A stretch of DNA of 64,000 nt from Halobaculum litoreum. Lineage in GTDB: Archaea > Halobacteriota > Halobacteria > Halobacteriales > Haloferacaceae. The DNA is taken from the NCBI RefSeq assembly GCF_030127125.1, contig NZ_CP126156.1, positions 2,170,001 to 2,234,000 of the forward strand. Reading direction: 5' to 3'. Shown one piece after another: positions 52,380 to 61,257 of the stretch. The position numbers and the translations under genes were made by a program. The notes under the pieces are model-generated. The model searched no databases. It was not told the origin of the DNA and saw only the letters and a list, made by a program, of their open reading frames with translations. Numbering within the stretch: the first letter of the stretch is position 1; each line of letters starts with the position of its first letter.

Positions 52380-54047
52380 TCACGTCGTGCGGTGCATGTC
52401 GAACGGCAGTCCGTCGACGCCGTCGCGCTGGAAGGAGGTGATCGCCTCGTTGACCTCGTGGTAGCCGAGAACCCCCTCCTGGATCATCCGCTCGATGAGC
52501 TCCGCGCGGAAGCTCAGGTCGTCGTAGATGTCGCGGGTGTCGGCGTACCCCAGCAGCGTCGCGATCTGCTCTTCGAGCACGTAGGAGTTGTTGCGCCCGC
52601 GGAAGACGATCTCGTCCTCGACGGGGTCCCAGTCGAACACCTGCCGGGTGACGACGCCGTCCATCTCCTTGGAGTACCCCTCGATCTCCTGGACGGAGGT
52701 GACACGCCGGAGCACCTTGTCGCCCTGTTTGACGCGGTTCTGGAACAGCGCCACGTCGGCCACGTCCATGAACGTCTCCGGGACGTTGATCGGCTCGGAG
52801 GTGAACCGCTGGATCATCGAGACGATGTCGGACGCGTGGAACGTCAGCATCACGGGGTGGCCCGTCTGGGCCGCCTGGAACGCCATGCGACCCTCCGCGC
52901 CACGCACCTCCCCCACGATGATGTAGTCGGGGCGCGAACGCAGCGCGGCCGCGACGAGGTCGAACATGTCCACGTCGTTCGACTCGCCGCCGTCGCCCTC
53001 CCGGGTCAACAGCTGCTGCCACGTGTTGTGCGGGGGGATGACCTCCGCGGTGTCCTCCGCGGTGTAGATCTTCGAGTCGCGGGGGATGTAGCTGAGGACG
53101 GCGTTGAGCGTCGTGGTCTTCCCGGACGCCGTCTCCCCGACGACGAAGACGGTCTGCTCGTTCTCCAGACACAGCCACAGGTACGCCGCCAGTTCGGGAC
53201 TGAGCGTCCCCCACTTCGTGATCTGGTTGATCGACAGCGGCGTCTCCTCGCCCTGCCGGATGGTGAGCGAGGAGCCCTTGATGGAGACGTCGTCGGAGTA
53301 GATGATGTTGATACGCGACCCGTCCGGGAGCGTCGAGTCGATGATGGGGTTGGAGTCGGAGACGGGGTCGCCCATCCGCTCGCCCATGTTGCGCAGCCAG
53401 TTGTCGAACTCCTTCGGGGTCCCGAAGTCGACGGTCGTCTCCAGCATCCCGAACACGCCGTGGTCGACGTGGCACTCCTTCGGCCCGATGACGTGGATGT
53501 CCTCGTTCTCCGGGTCGCGCATGACCGGCTCCAGCGGGCCGAAGCCGACGATGTCGCGGTTGAGCCGGTAGCGGATGTTGTCGTACGTCTGCTTGGACAC
53601 CTCGACGCGACCGAAGTTCTTGATCGTCGAGAGCACGTTGCGGCCGGTCTGCTCTTCGGTGACTGCGGTGACCTCCTCCAACAGCTCCTCGATGAGGTCG
53701 TCGTAGCCGGACTCCCCCTCGGGGGCGGGCTTGTGGCCGCTCTGTCGCAGCAGCTTCGACTTGACCGTGTCGAGCACCTGCTCTTCGGCGCCCGACAGCG
53801 TCGGCTCGACGGTGTAGTACTTCGTGTCCTGGCCGAAGTCGCCGTACACGTGACAGAAGATCGGGCCGCCGACCGGGTAGAGCACGTTCGGCCGCTGGGC
53901 CTCGTGGTCGCCCTCGATGTCGTCGACGAACATCGGGAACTCCCCGGTGATCTGCTTGAACTTCTGTAGGTGCTCCCGCAGGTGCGGGCGCTTCATCGCC
54001 AGCTGCTTCAACTCGCTCGACGGGTTCGCCTGTCCCTGATCTGTCAT
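52380..54047 (-). CDS. arlI: archaellum motor ATPase ArlI
   Basis: 555 residues, secretion-superfamily (VirB11/GspE-like) ATPase that powers archaellum assembly and rotation. N-terminal domain with VGGPIFCHVYGDFGQDTKYY; then YRLNRDIVGFGPLEPVMRDP; Walker A VVGETASGKTTTLNAVLS near residues 300-316; Asp box around SKIYTAEDTAEVIPP; Walker B RPDYIIVGEVRGAEGRMAF; His box TFHASDIVSMIQRF. Unusually for this window, it has a leader of about 95 nt and a strong Shine-Dalgarno GGAGGTG 7 nt before the ATG. Promoter TTTAAGCC and dyad lie at 54168-54201. Confidence 0.97.
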   Translation of the reverse strand: MTDQGQANPSSELKQLAMKRPHLREHLQKFKQITGEFPMFVDDIEGDHEAQRPNVLYPVGGPIFCHVYGDFGQDTKYYTVEPTLSGAEEQVLDTVKSKLLRQSGHKPAPEGESGYDDLIEELLEEVTAVTEEQTGRNVLSTIKNFGRVEVSKQTYDNIRYRLNRDIVGFGPLEPVMRDPENEDIHVIGPKECHVDHGVFGMLETTVDFGTPKEFDNWLRNMGERMGDPVSDSNPIIDSTLPDGSRINIIYSDDVSIKGSSLTIRQGEETPLSINQITKWGTLSPELAAYLWLCLENEQTVFVVGETASGKTTTLNAVLSYIPRDSKIYTAEDTAEVIPPHNTWQQLLTREGDGGESNDVDMFDLVAAALRSRPDYIIVGEVRGAEGRMAFQAAQTGHPVMLTFHASDIVSMIQRFTSEPINVPETFMDVADVALFQNRVKQGDKVLRRVTSVQEIEGYSKEMDGVVTRQVFDWDPVEDEIVFRGRNNSYVLEEQIATLLGYADTRDIYDDLSFRAELIERMIQEGVLGYHEVNEAITSFQRDGVDGLPFDMHRTT

Positions 54048-54167
54048 CGTTCACACCTCCGCGCCGACGTCAGCCGGCACGAGTTCGGTTCCGACCGCAC
54101 GACGGCACCGGGCCCCCGACTCCCGGCAGGGGTGGTACGCATTACGACGATCAACCGACGAACGAGG

Positions 54168-54201
54168 CTTAAACCCTCCCCGCGAGCTATCACGGGCGAT
54201 A
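54168..54201 (-). promoter_or_regulatory. arlI-arlJ promoter with motility dyad
   Basis: Minus strand: dyad TATCG-CCCG-TGATA (54188-54201), then 11-12 nt, then TATA-like GGTTTAAGCC (about 54168-54177). The predicted start near 54145 leaves a leader of about 95 nt before arlI. It separates arlI-arlJ from the upstream arlCE-F-G-H transcript. The rest of 54048-54254 is non-coding. Confidence 0.6.
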
Positions 54202-54254
54202 ACGGACTGCGGGGCGGCGGCGACGGCGCGGACCGCGGCGGCGCGGGCGCCGTC

Positions 54255-55013
54255 TCAGGCGACGCTGCGCGACTCGATGACGATGCCGGTGCCGGAGCGG
54301 ACGGAGAAGCCGATGGAGTCCCCGACCTGGCTGCCCATCCCGGCGAAGCGCTTGACGGCGATGTTGCGGCGCACGTCGGAGCCGACCTCGACCATCTGGA
54401 GTTCGAAGAACACGTCGGCGATGGAGCGGAACGGGCCGATGGCGTCGTCGCCGACCGCCGAGGGGTCGACGGTGAGGACGATCACCTTCCCAGAGGAGAT
54501 CATGTCCCGGAAGAAGGAGATGATCTCCAGGGCGGCCTGTCGCTCGTCGTTGTTGCGGACGAGCGCCTCGAACGTGGGGTCGTTGCGCAGGATGGAGTCG
54601 AACGTGTCGAGGATGATCACGTCGGAGTTCCACATCGTCTCCGCCTCCATCAGGAGCTTGAGCAGTTCCTTGCGCTCGGCGTCGGTGTCGGAGAAGTTCC
54701 CGCCGGAGTCGAAGTCCGCCGCGAGGAACAGCAGTTCCTCGTTGAGCAGCGGCTTCGTCACGTCGTACCCCAGCGAGTACATCTGGTCGATGAACCCGGA
54801 GACGGTCAGCTCCGTCGACAGCAGGGTGACGCTCGCGCCCTCGTCGACGAGGCCGTACGAGAAGCGCTGGGACAGCGCCGACTTCCCGGCGCCGTAGTCC
54901 CCCTCCATGAGGACGATGGAGCCGCGGGGGATCCCCCCGCCGAGTTCCTTGTTCAGTTGGTCCCGCTCGGGCAGTCCGATCGACAGCAGCGTGTTCTGGT
55001 GTGCGCGTGACAT
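54255..55013 (-). CDS. arlH: archaellum motor protein ArlH
   Basis: 252 residues, RecA/KaiC-like protein that binds ArlI as part of the motor (formerly FlaH). N-terminal LSIGLPERDQLNKELGGGIP, Walker A EGDYGAGKSALSQRFSYG, Walker B VIILDTFDSIL, and DDERQAALEIISFFRDM-like helix (NNDERQAALEIISFFRDM). ArlH normally binds but does not hydrolyse ATP. Fourth gene of the arlCE-F-G-H operon, 19 nt after arlG. Confidence 0.96.
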   Translation of the reverse strand: MSRAHQNTLLSIGLPERDQLNKELGGGIPRGSIVLMEGDYGAGKSALSQRFSYGLVDEGASVTLLSTELTVSGFIDQMYSLGYDVTKPLLNEELLFLAADFDSGGNFSDTDAERKELLKLLMEAETMWNSDVIILDTFDSILRNDPTFEALVRNNDERQAALEIISFFRDMISSGKVIVLTVDPSAVGDDAIGPFRSIADVFFELQMVEVGSDVRRNIAVKRFAGMGSQVGDSIGFSVRSGTGIVIESRSVA

Positions 55014-55032
55014 TGGTCTGGGGTCGTTGGGT

Positions 55033-55491
55033 TCACTCGGTCCTGAAGCGGAACACTTCCTCGTCGCCGCGGACGACCAGCTTCAGGCGGTGGTCGCCGG
55101 GGTCGAGCGCCGTCGCCGGCGCGAACTCGATGGTCACCACGTCGCCGCGGTGCCACGTCTCGCCCCCGTCGACGACGGAGACGTTCACGTCCGTGACGTA
55201 CGCGCCGTCGAGGACCACGTCGACGGTCCCCGGGTCGGCCGGGAGGTCGGACGCACCCGTGTTACGGACGTGGATCGTGACGTTGCCGTCGCCGGAGCGG
55301 TTGTACACGCCGGCGCCGGCGTCGGAGACGATCTCGGTGTCGGCACGGATCTCGCCGGCGACGTCGAGCGACTTCGCCGAGATGGCGTCGCTGACGCGGT
55401 CCACCTCGCTGGTGAGGGTGCCCGCGACCGACGCGGCGATGACGATCGCCGCGATGAACAGGATGAGTTCGGCGGCGCTCCCGCCCGCCAT
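55033..55491 (-). CDS. arlG: archaellum stator/periplasmic protein ArlG
   Basis: 152 residues. A single N-terminal membrane helix (AELILFIAAIVIAASVAGTL) followed by a beta-sandwich of archaellin-like type (NVTIHVRNTGASDLPADPGT). ArlG forms filaments capped by ArlF that contact the S-layer and act as stator. Its ATG follows the arlF stop without a gap. Confidence 0.94.
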   Translation of the reverse strand: MAGGSAAELILFIAAIVIAASVAGTLTSEVDRVSDAISAKSLDVAGEIRADTEIVSDAGAGVYNRSGDGNVTIHVRNTGASDLPADPGTVDVVLDGAYVTDVNVSVVDGGETWHRGDVVTIEFAPATALDPGDHRLKLVVRGDEEVFRFRTE

Positions 55492-55938
55492 TCAGGCCAC
55501 CTCGACGACGTCGACGGCGTCGCGGACGCCGTGGTCGACGACGACCTGCGTGCGGTTCGGCGCGGCCGCCAGGTCCACCTCGAACGTCACCGTCTCGCCC
55601 GGCAGCCACAGGTCGGTGGCGACGCCGCCCGCGACGGTGGTCGTGACGTCGGCCGTGGGCGGGATCGAGTTGTCGACGAGCAGCGTCGTGTCGTTCACGC
55701 CGACCGCGGTGGTGCCGTCGTTGGTGGCGTTCACCGTCAGCGTCGACGTGGTCGTGTTGTACGTCGCGTCCGTCACGTCGACGGCGGTGTTCGCGCGGTC
55801 GAGCGCGCGGTCGGCGGCGTCGTGGCGCGCGTCGGTGACCTGCTCGAAGCCGTTCGCCGCGGCCGGGTAGACGATGCCGACCGCGAGGAACACGCCGAGG
55901 AACACGACCCCTGCGGAGGCACTAACGCTGAGGCCCAT
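55492..55938 (-). CDS. arlF: archaellum stator protein ArlF
   Basis: 148 residues: N-terminal helix SAGVVFLGVFLAVGIVYPAA, a short coiled part, then a beta-sandwich (TLTVNATNDGTTAVGVNDTT, DLWLPGETVTFEVDL). ArlF binds the S-layer glycoprotein and with ArlG forms the stator. Its start lies 17 nt inside the end of arlCE, so the two are translationally coupled. Confidence 0.94.
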   Translation of the reverse strand: MGLSVSASAGVVFLGVFLAVGIVYPAAANGFEQVTDARHDAADRALDRANTAVDVTDATYNTTTSTLTVNATNDGTTAVGVNDTTLLVDNSIPPTADVTTTVAGGVATDLWLPGETVTFEVDLAAAPNRTQVVVDHGVRDAVDVVEVA

Positions 55939-57364
55939 GCATGCCCCCCGAGAGCTGCGGCCACCGGTCGATGACGACCGATTCGGCCGTGGCGTCGGTC
56001 AACTGCATGATGTACTTGAGCGAGCGCGTGTGGTGGTCGAGGTCGAGGTGGTCGGTCCCGGGGCGGTCCATGAGGTTGCGGTCGATGTCGCCGAACCCCG
56101 AGAGGAACCCCTTGAGCTGGTCGGCGACCTCGTCGTCGATCCACTCGACGCGCCGGTAGTAGTTGACCGCCCGCACCGCGTCGGTCGTGGTGGACTCCTC
56201 GACGAGGAACTCCAGCCACTCCATCACCATCAGGTCGCCCACGTAGTCGCCCGGCAGGCTCGTGAGGTACGGCTTGGCCGGCTCGTCGGAGAGGTCGTCC
56301 TCCTCGACGAACTCGAACCCGCCGTCGTCGTCGACGCCCGCGGCGCGTCGACTCGGGTCGGTCGGGCCCGCCGTCGACTCCGGTTCGGGGTCGTCGCCGA
56401 AGCCGAGGTCGTCGGCCTCGTCGTGGCCGTTCGTCCCCGGTTGGGTGTCGAGCGCGTCGAGCGGGTCGTCCCCGTCGTCGTCGGGCTCCGGCTCCGCCCC
56501 GGCGCCGTCGTCCCAGTCGGCGTCGCCCGACTCGTACTCGTCTTTCAGTTCGCTGAAGCTCTTGCCGCCGCCGTTGTCGGTCGCCATGGTGTCTGATTCG
56601 GTGTCGTCGTCCTCGTCCTCGAAGCCGTCGAGGTCGTCGTCGAACTTCTCGTCGTCCGCCGTCTCGTCGAACTCGTCGAGGTCATCCATGTCGTCCATGT
56701 CGCCCATGTCGTCCATCTCGTCGTCGAGACCGTCGTCCGCGAGGTCCTCGTCGAAGAACCCCTCCGCGTCGGCGCTGGCGAGGTCCTCGTCGAGGTCGTC
56801 CTCGCTCTCCTCCTCGCCGCCCGCGTCGTCGAACAGGCCGAAGCCGCCGGCGTCGCCCCCGAAGTCGCTGGCCTGGACGTCGTCGACGAAGGGGTTGATC
56901 CCGCGGGTGACCATCTCGTAGATGTCGAGGAGGCTCCGGACGTCCTCGCCCATGTCCTCGACCTTCCCGGAGATCTCCTCGTTCTCCGAGCGGACGGTGT
57001 TCACCGTCGACGAGAGGCTCGCGACCTCGTTCTCGAGGTCGTCGACCCGTTTCTCCAGCTCGGCGACGCCGTCGTCGCCGCCGTCCTCCCCCGCGAAGGG
57101 GTCGTCTTCGTCCCAGTCGTCCATGCCGCCGAGGTCGCCGAGGCCGTCGCCGCCGGCGTCGCCGCCGCCGCCGCCGAAGGCGCCGTCGTCGCCGCCGAGC
57201 AGGTCGTCGTCGTCGCCGGCGTCGCCGTCCCCGGGTCCGTCGTCGCCGTCGCGGAAGCGGTCGAGCAGGCTGGCTCCGAGGAGCCCCAGCGAGACCAGTA
57301 GTCCCGCGTCTGCTCCCGGGATCCCGCCGACCCATGCTCCCGATAGCGCGGTGAGGAGACCCAT
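55922..57364 (-). CDS. arlCE: archaellum switch protein ArlCE
   Basis: 480 residues, a fusion of the FlaC and FlaD/E modules. N-terminal hydrophobic stretch, a coiled coil (VAELEKRVDDLENEVASLSS), the FlaC part with DMGEDVRSLLDIYEMVTRGI and NPFVDD, a long acidic disordered middle (about residues 170-370, Asp/Glu-rich), then the ArlD/E domain AKPYLTSLPGDYVGDLMVME and EWLEFLVEESTTTDAVRAVN. It links chemotaxis (through CheF) to the motor. First gene of the operon; no separate arlD is present in the window. Confidence 0.95.
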   Translation of the reverse strand: MGLLTALSGAWVGGIPGADAGLLVSLGLLGASLLDRFRDGDDGPGDGDAGDDDDLLGGDDGAFGGGGGDAGGDGLGDLGGMDDWDEDDPFAGEDGGDDGVAELEKRVDDLENEVASLSSTVNTVRSENEEISGKVEDMGEDVRSLLDIYEMVTRGINPFVDDVQASDFGGDAGGFGLFDDAGGEEESEDDLDEDLASADAEGFFDEDLADDGLDDEMDDMGDMDDMDDLDEFDETADDEKFDDDLDGFEDEDDDTESDTMATDNGGGKSFSELKDEYESGDADWDDGAGAEPEPDDDGDDPLDALDTQPGTNGHDEADDLGFGDDPEPESTAGPTDPSRRAAGVDDDGGFEFVEEDDLSDEPAKPYLTSLPGDYVGDLMVMEWLEFLVEESTTTDAVRAVNYYRRVEWIDDEVADQLKGFLSGFGDIDRNLMDRPGTDHLDLDHHTRSLKYIMQLTDATAESVVIDRWPQLSGGMHGPQR

Positions 57365-57390
57365 TACACCTCACCACCCACGAACGAACC

Positions 57391-57423
57391 ATAAACCCTG
57401 CCCGCGGATTATCGGGGTCGATA
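57391..57423 (-). promoter_or_regulatory. arlCE-F-G-H promoter with motility dyad
   Basis: Minus strand: perfect dyad TATCG-ACCC-CGATA (57410-57423), 12 nt, then TATA-like GGGTTTATGG (57390-57398), with the ATG about 30 nt further. This is the best-formed copy of the element. The remaining 116 nt to the cheC/cheD frame are non-coding. Confidence 0.65.
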
Positions 57424-57539
57424 ACGCCGCAGGGAACCGATCCCGGCCGGTCCGGCCGGTCGGAGGCGCGGGAGTGCAGCCGTGCGAACGGCGACTGTGG
57501 GGCGGTGAGAACGGGGGATCGCGGGGGCGTTCGGTCCCG

Positions 57540-59285
57540 TCACAGGACGACCGTCTCGCCGCCCGCGTACGAGACGTGGAGCGACCCCGTGGTCGTCTCG
57601 AAGCGCAGCGACCGGCCGCGGTCGCCGCCGGTGTCGGAGGCCGCCAGCGGGACGTCCCGCGCGGCGAGCGCCGCCTCGGCCGCGGCGACGTTGCGCTCGC
57701 CCACGGAGGCGCCGTCGTCGCCGATCTCGAAGGCGATCATCTCGGCGGCGCCCGCGACCTTCGCGACGAGCGCGGTCCGGTCGGCGCCGGCGGCGACGAG
57801 GTCGGCGATCAGCGCGTCGATCCCCTCGACGACGAACTTCTCGTCGTCGCCGGGGCGGTCGGCCGCCTCGGGGAGCATCGCGTGGAGCAGCCCCCCCACG
57901 CCGCCGGTCGGGTCGTGGATCGCGACCCCGAGACACGAGCCGAGGCCGCTGGTCACGAGCAGTTCGCCGTCGGTGACGACCGCCGCGTCCGACAACCCCA
58001 CCTTGCGTCGCGGGACCGACTCCTCGCTCAACGACGGCGAGGACGGTCCGCCCGCGGGCGGGGAGTCGGAGGGGCACACGGCGTCGTCACCGGGGAGCCC
58101 GCCGTCGGTCGCGGCGGGCTCGATGCGGTCCAGCGCCGCCGCCAGCTCCCGCTGGTCCGGCAGCGCGTAGATGTCACACCGGACGTTCCCGTCGGGCGTG
58201 CGCACCGTCGAGTCGATGATGAAGGCGTGGTCCTGCGTCTGTCCGAGCCGACTCACGAGCGGGCTCATCACCGCCGAGCCCATGTCGTGGACGAACTGCG
58301 GCGGGGTGTGCTCGATACTCGTCCCGAGGACGTTCGCCCAGCCGTCGATGAACCCCGACGTCATGATGTTGCCGAGCTCCCGGAGCGCCCCCTTCTCCAT
58401 GTCGCCGATCCCCGGCTCGGTCTCGGTGGGGATCATCCCGCCGGCGACCTCCTCGGCCGACGACTCGTCGAACAGGATCGCGAGGTAGCCGCTCGGGTCG
58501 CCGTGGAGTTCGAACACCGTCCCGGCGACGGTCTCCGTGCCCAACTCGGAGGGGACGTCCTGCACCGGGACGAACCGCAGCCGCGACACGTCCACGTCCG
58601 TCTCGGTGCCGGTCATCATCGTGATGTTGTCGGCGGCCGAGGACGCCCCCTGCCGGGTCATCTCGTTGAACGTCGGCAGCTTGTTCACCGGGACGGCGTC
58701 GCCGGCCTCGCCGACGGGCCCGTCGTGGCCGAGCATGTCCGTGAAGCCGGCGTACTCCGGCAGCATGTAGATCGTGAACTCCAGCTCCTCGTCCATCGAG
58801 GACACCTGCGACTCGAACATGAACACGCCCTGGCGGTCGTCGTCGAACGCGCCGTCCGGGAGGATGTCCGTGCCGGAGGCGCGGACGTACGCGGGCGGCG
58901 TCATGTCGATGGCGACGCCGAGGTGGTCGGCCCAGCCGTCGATGAACCCCGACGTCATGATGTTGCCCGCCTCGGTGACCCCGCTGCGGACGAGTTCCCC
59001 GTCGCCGCCGCCGGGCAACAGCCGCTCGACGAGGCTCTCCGCGGCGTCCATCTCGAACGCCATCACCGTCTGGCCGGCGATGCCGCCCCGCAGTCCGATC
59101 TCGACGCCGACGAACTCCCGTCCCGCGAACGCCTCCCGCAGATCGCCGGCCGCCATCAGCGTCACGTCGGTCACGTCGACGTACACGTTGGCGCCGGCCA
59201 GTTGGCCGAGCGCGTCGGCGGCGCGGTCGGCGCCCTGGCTCGCGAGATCCGAGAACTCCCCCAGCGACTGGATGTCGACGTACAT
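57540..59285 (-). CDS. cheC: CheC (two-domain) fused in frame to CheD
   Basis: 581 residues in one frame. Residues 1-180 and about 190-385 are two CheC phosphatase-like domains, each with the motif pattern GNIMTSGFIDGWADHLG or GNIMTSGFIDGWANVLG. After a Pro/Ser/Gly linker (about 385-430) comes a full CheD receptor deamidase: KVGLSDAAVVTDGELLVTSG, catalytic Cys451 in GLGSCLGVAIHD and His in GGLLHAMLPEA. In most haloarchaea cheC and cheD are separate adjacent genes. An in-frame GTG near the linker (58077, minus) and a nearby out-of-frame TGA mean a one-base error could have joined two genes, so fusion is seen but not proved. Confidence 0.85.
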   Translation of the reverse strand: MYVDIQSLGEFSDLASQGADRAADALGQLAGANVYVDVTDVTLMAAGDLREAFAGREFVGVEIGLRGGIAGQTVMAFEMDAAESLVERLLPGGGDGELVRSGVTEAGNIMTSGFIDGWADHLGVAIDMTPPAYVRASGTDILPDGAFDDDRQGVFMFESQVSSMDEELEFTIYMLPEYAGFTDMLGHDGPVGEAGDAVPVNKLPTFNEMTRQGASSAADNITMMTGTETDVDVSRLRFVPVQDVPSELGTETVAGTVFELHGDPSGYLAILFDESSAEEVAGGMIPTETEPGIGDMEKGALRELGNIMTSGFIDGWANVLGTSIEHTPPQFVHDMGSAVMSPLVSRLGQTQDHAFIIDSTVRTPDGNVRCDIYALPDQRELAAALDRIEPAATDGGLPGDDAVCPSDSPPAGGPSSPSLSEESVPRRKVGLSDAAVVTDGELLVTSGLGSCLGVAIHDPTGGVGGLLHAMLPEAADRPGDDEKFVVEGIDALIADLVAAGADRTALVAKVAGAAEMIAFEIGDDGASVGERNVAAAEAALAARDVPLAASDTGGDRGRSLRFETTTGSLHVSYAGGETVVL

Positions 59286-59287
59286 CC

Positions 59288-59650
59288 CTACGCGGGGACG
59301 ACGTCGTTGATGGCTTCGAGCACGTTCGGCTTCTGGAACGGCTTCGTGATGTACCCCTCCGCGCCCGCCTTGACCGCGGCCTTCATCTTCTCCTCCTGCC
59401 CGACGCTGGTGCACATGATGACGCTGGCATCGGGGTGTTCCTCGGTGATCTCGGTGGTCGCCTCGATCCCGTTCCGGATCGGCATCACGATGTCCATCAT
59501 CACGATGTCGGGCGCGTGTTCGCCGTACAGGTCCACCGCCTCCACGCCGTTCTCCGCCTCGCCGACGATCTCGAACTCCCCCTCGAGGATCTCCCGCAGG
59601 AGGTTCCGCATGAACTCCGAGTCGTCCGCGATCAGCACGCTGGTCGGCAT
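59288..59650 (-). CDS. cheY: chemotaxis response regulator CheY
   Basis: 120 residues, receiver domain only. VLIADDSEFMRNLLREILEG with the acidic pair, phospho-acceptor Asp53 in DIVMMDIVMPIRNG, the conserved Ser/Thr region IMCTSVGQEEKMKAAV and Lys in GYITKPFQK. Phospho-CheY acts on the archaellum through CheF and ArlCE. The ATG at 59650 is preferred over an upstream start because TTTATCCC lies about 28 nt before it; the cheC/cheD frame follows by 2 nt, in one operon. Confidence 0.97.
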   Translation of the reverse strand: MPTSVLIADDSEFMRNLLREILEGEFEIVGEAENGVEAVDLYGEHAPDIVMMDIVMPIRNGIEATTEITEEHPDASVIMCTSVGQEEKMKAAVKAGAEGYITKPFQKPNVLEAINDVVPA

Positions 59651-59675
59651 ATAGTCGACTTCCACCCCGGAACCG

Positions 59676-59710
59676 GGATAAACACTCCCCCGCGACTATC
59701 AGCGGTGAAA
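59676..59710 (-). promoter_or_regulatory. cheY promoter with motility dyad
   Basis: Minus strand: TTTCA-CCGC-TGATA (59697-59710), about 11-12 nt, then TATA-like GTGTTTATCCCG (59676-59686), ATG at 59650. Confidence 0.6.
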
Positions 59711-59757
59711 ACCGGTCGCGGTGGCGTCGGGCGATCCGCGGCGACCCCGGCGGTCGT

Positions 59758-60612
59758 CTACAGACGCAGTCCGCCCGCGTCCTCGAGCGCGACGAGCAGG
59801 TCCTCCATCGTGTCGTCGCGGGCCATCCCGAGCCGCGCCAGCGCCGCCCGCACCGCGTTCGGCGGGAGGGTGGGTCCGTCGTCCATGTTCGACAGGAGGA
59901 TGCCGAGCGCCGCTTCGGGGGGCGTGTCGCCGGCCGCGGCCGTCGCGAACCACGTGACGAGCGTCTCGAACGTCTCGCCCACGTCGTCGGAGGCCATCCG
60001 GTGGCGGGTCGTGCGGCCGTCGATCGACAGCGTCGCGTCGAAGCCGTAGGCGAACTCCGTGTCCGCGAGCGAGGCGGCCAGCCACTGGCCGACCGCCCGC
60101 GCGTCGAGGTCGCCGGGGTCGGCGCCGCTCTCGGCGCCGCCGCGGGGCGCACCGCGCCGGTCGTGCGACGCCGGGCGCGCCCCCTCGACCGATCCCGAGG
60201 CCGGGTCCGTCGTCGTTCCCGCGGGGTCGCGCGGGAGCCCGTCGGTGCCGGCGTCACGGTCGGTGGCCGGGTCGGATCCCGCCGTCGGGGATCCGTCCCC
60301 GGAAGGTCGGCCCGTCGGGGCGGCCGGCCCGGCCGGGTCCGCGGCGGCACCCGGACCCGCGTTCGGGTCGAGTCCCTCGCGAACCGCCTCCGCCGTCTCC
60401 GCGACGCCGGCGGCGCGGTCCGGCGGGTCGGGGTCGGCCGCCCGCTCGTCGGCCGCGTCTCCCGTCGCCTCCTCGCGGGGCGCCCGCGGCGGGCGACTCC
60501 CCGCGGAGACGACGTAGCGGTCGTCGCCCAACTCGCGGACGTACTCGCTTTTCGAGATGTCGAGGTCGTCCGGGTCGACGCCGGGGTTGCCGCGCGGTGC
60601 GTCGTCGCTCAT
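59758..60612 (-). CDS. uncharacterised protein with disordered middle and folded ends
   Basis: 284 residues. N-terminal DDLDISKSEYVRELGDDRYV looks like a small conserved motif; residues about 45-170 are Pro/Gly/Asp/Ala-rich and probably disordered; the C-terminus is folded: AVGQWLAASLADTEFAYGFD, DVGETFETLVTWFATAAAGD and MARDDTMEDLLVALEDAGGL. It resembles the haloarchaeal family called DUF7500 (name from memory). Located between cheY and the archaellins with its own promoter (CTTTTTAGC), so a motility role is possible but only by context. Confidence 0.6.
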   Translation of the reverse strand: MSDDAPRGNPGVDPDDLDISKSEYVRELGDDRYVVSAGSRPPRAPREEATGDAADERAADPDPPDRAAGVAETAEAVREGLDPNAGPGAAADPAGPAAPTGRPSGDGSPTAGSDPATDRDAGTDGLPRDPAGTTTDPASGSVEGARPASHDRRGAPRGGAESGADPGDLDARAVGQWLAASLADTEFAYGFDATLSIDGRTTRHRMASDDVGETFETLVTWFATAAAGDTPPEAALGILLSNMDDGPTLPPNAVRAALARLGMARDDTMEDLLVALEDAGGLRL

Positions 60613-60658
60613 GGTACGCTGTTCGGCGGTGTGCGCTAAAAAGTGTGGGCGGCCGAGC

Positions 60659-61255
60659 TTACAGTTCGACGCCCTGCTGCTGCCCGAGCGACTCGGGCAC
60701 CGTGAACCGGATCGTCGTGGTCGAACCGGCCCGCGTGTTGATCTTGATCGTCACCTCGTCGCCCTCGTCGAGTAGCTCTGGATCGCCGCTACCGGTGGAG
60801 AGGTCGAAGTCGAGCGAGAAGCGGTCGTCCGGGTCGTCGAGGACGGTCGACGAACCGTCGACGTTCTTGATCTGCGAGGTGCCGAAACTGTCGTCGACGC
60901 TCTGGCTCGCGTTCTCGTGGTTGAGCAGGAACGTCCCGTCCGGGCCGATCCACGTGACGGTCACGTTTTCGAGGTCGATCTCGCCGGCGCCGGGCGCCTG
61001 CGTGACAGTGACGTTGACCTCGTCGATCTGGCCAGCGGGGGTCACGTTCCCGACGGTGGCGACCTCTTGGAGGCGGTTGCTGACCTGCTTACTGCTTTGG
61101 GTCCCCGTCTCCTGGGCCTTGCTCTGGAGGAAGCCCGCGGTGTTGATCAGGACGCCGGCGGCGATCGCCGCCACCAGCACCATCGCGATGAACACGATGA
61201 GGGTTCCGATACCCACCTGGCCGCGTTCGTCCTCGTCCGTCACGAACTCGAACAC
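60659..61255 (-). CDS. arlA2: archaellin (second of two)
   Basis: 198 residues, filament subunit. Class III signal: [20 protein letters not shown], cut by prearchaellin peptidase between Gly and Gln; the hydrophobic helix forms the filament core. The C-terminal beta domain has several N-glycosylation sequons (NVTV, NVTP, NASQ) and ends [15 protein letters not shown]. It follows the first archaellin by 2 nt and shares long near-identical stretches with it at the 5' end, consistent with gene conversion. Confidence 0.96.
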   Translation of the reverse strand: MFEFVTDEDERGQVGIGTLIVFIAMVLVAAIAAGVLINTAGFLQSKAQETGTQSSKQVSNRLQEVATVGNVTPAGQIDEVNVTVTQAPGAGEIDLENVTVTWIGPDGTFLLNHENASQSVDDSFGTSQIKNVDGSSTVLDDPDDRFSLDFDLSTGSGDPELLDEGDEVTIKINTRAGSTTTIRFTVPESLGQQQGVEL

Positions 61256-61257
61256 GG

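Noticed and set aside
56660-56730. Repetitive Asp/Met codons in arlCE suggesting a DNA repeat
   Set aside because: It is the acidic low-complexity linker of a normal ArlCE protein, not a mobile or CRISPR-type repeat.
59286-60350. Upstream extension of the cheC frame to 936 residues
   Set aside because: Antisense or out-of-frame reading over cheY and the next gene; the CheC N-terminus MYVDIQSLGEF at 59285 is clear.
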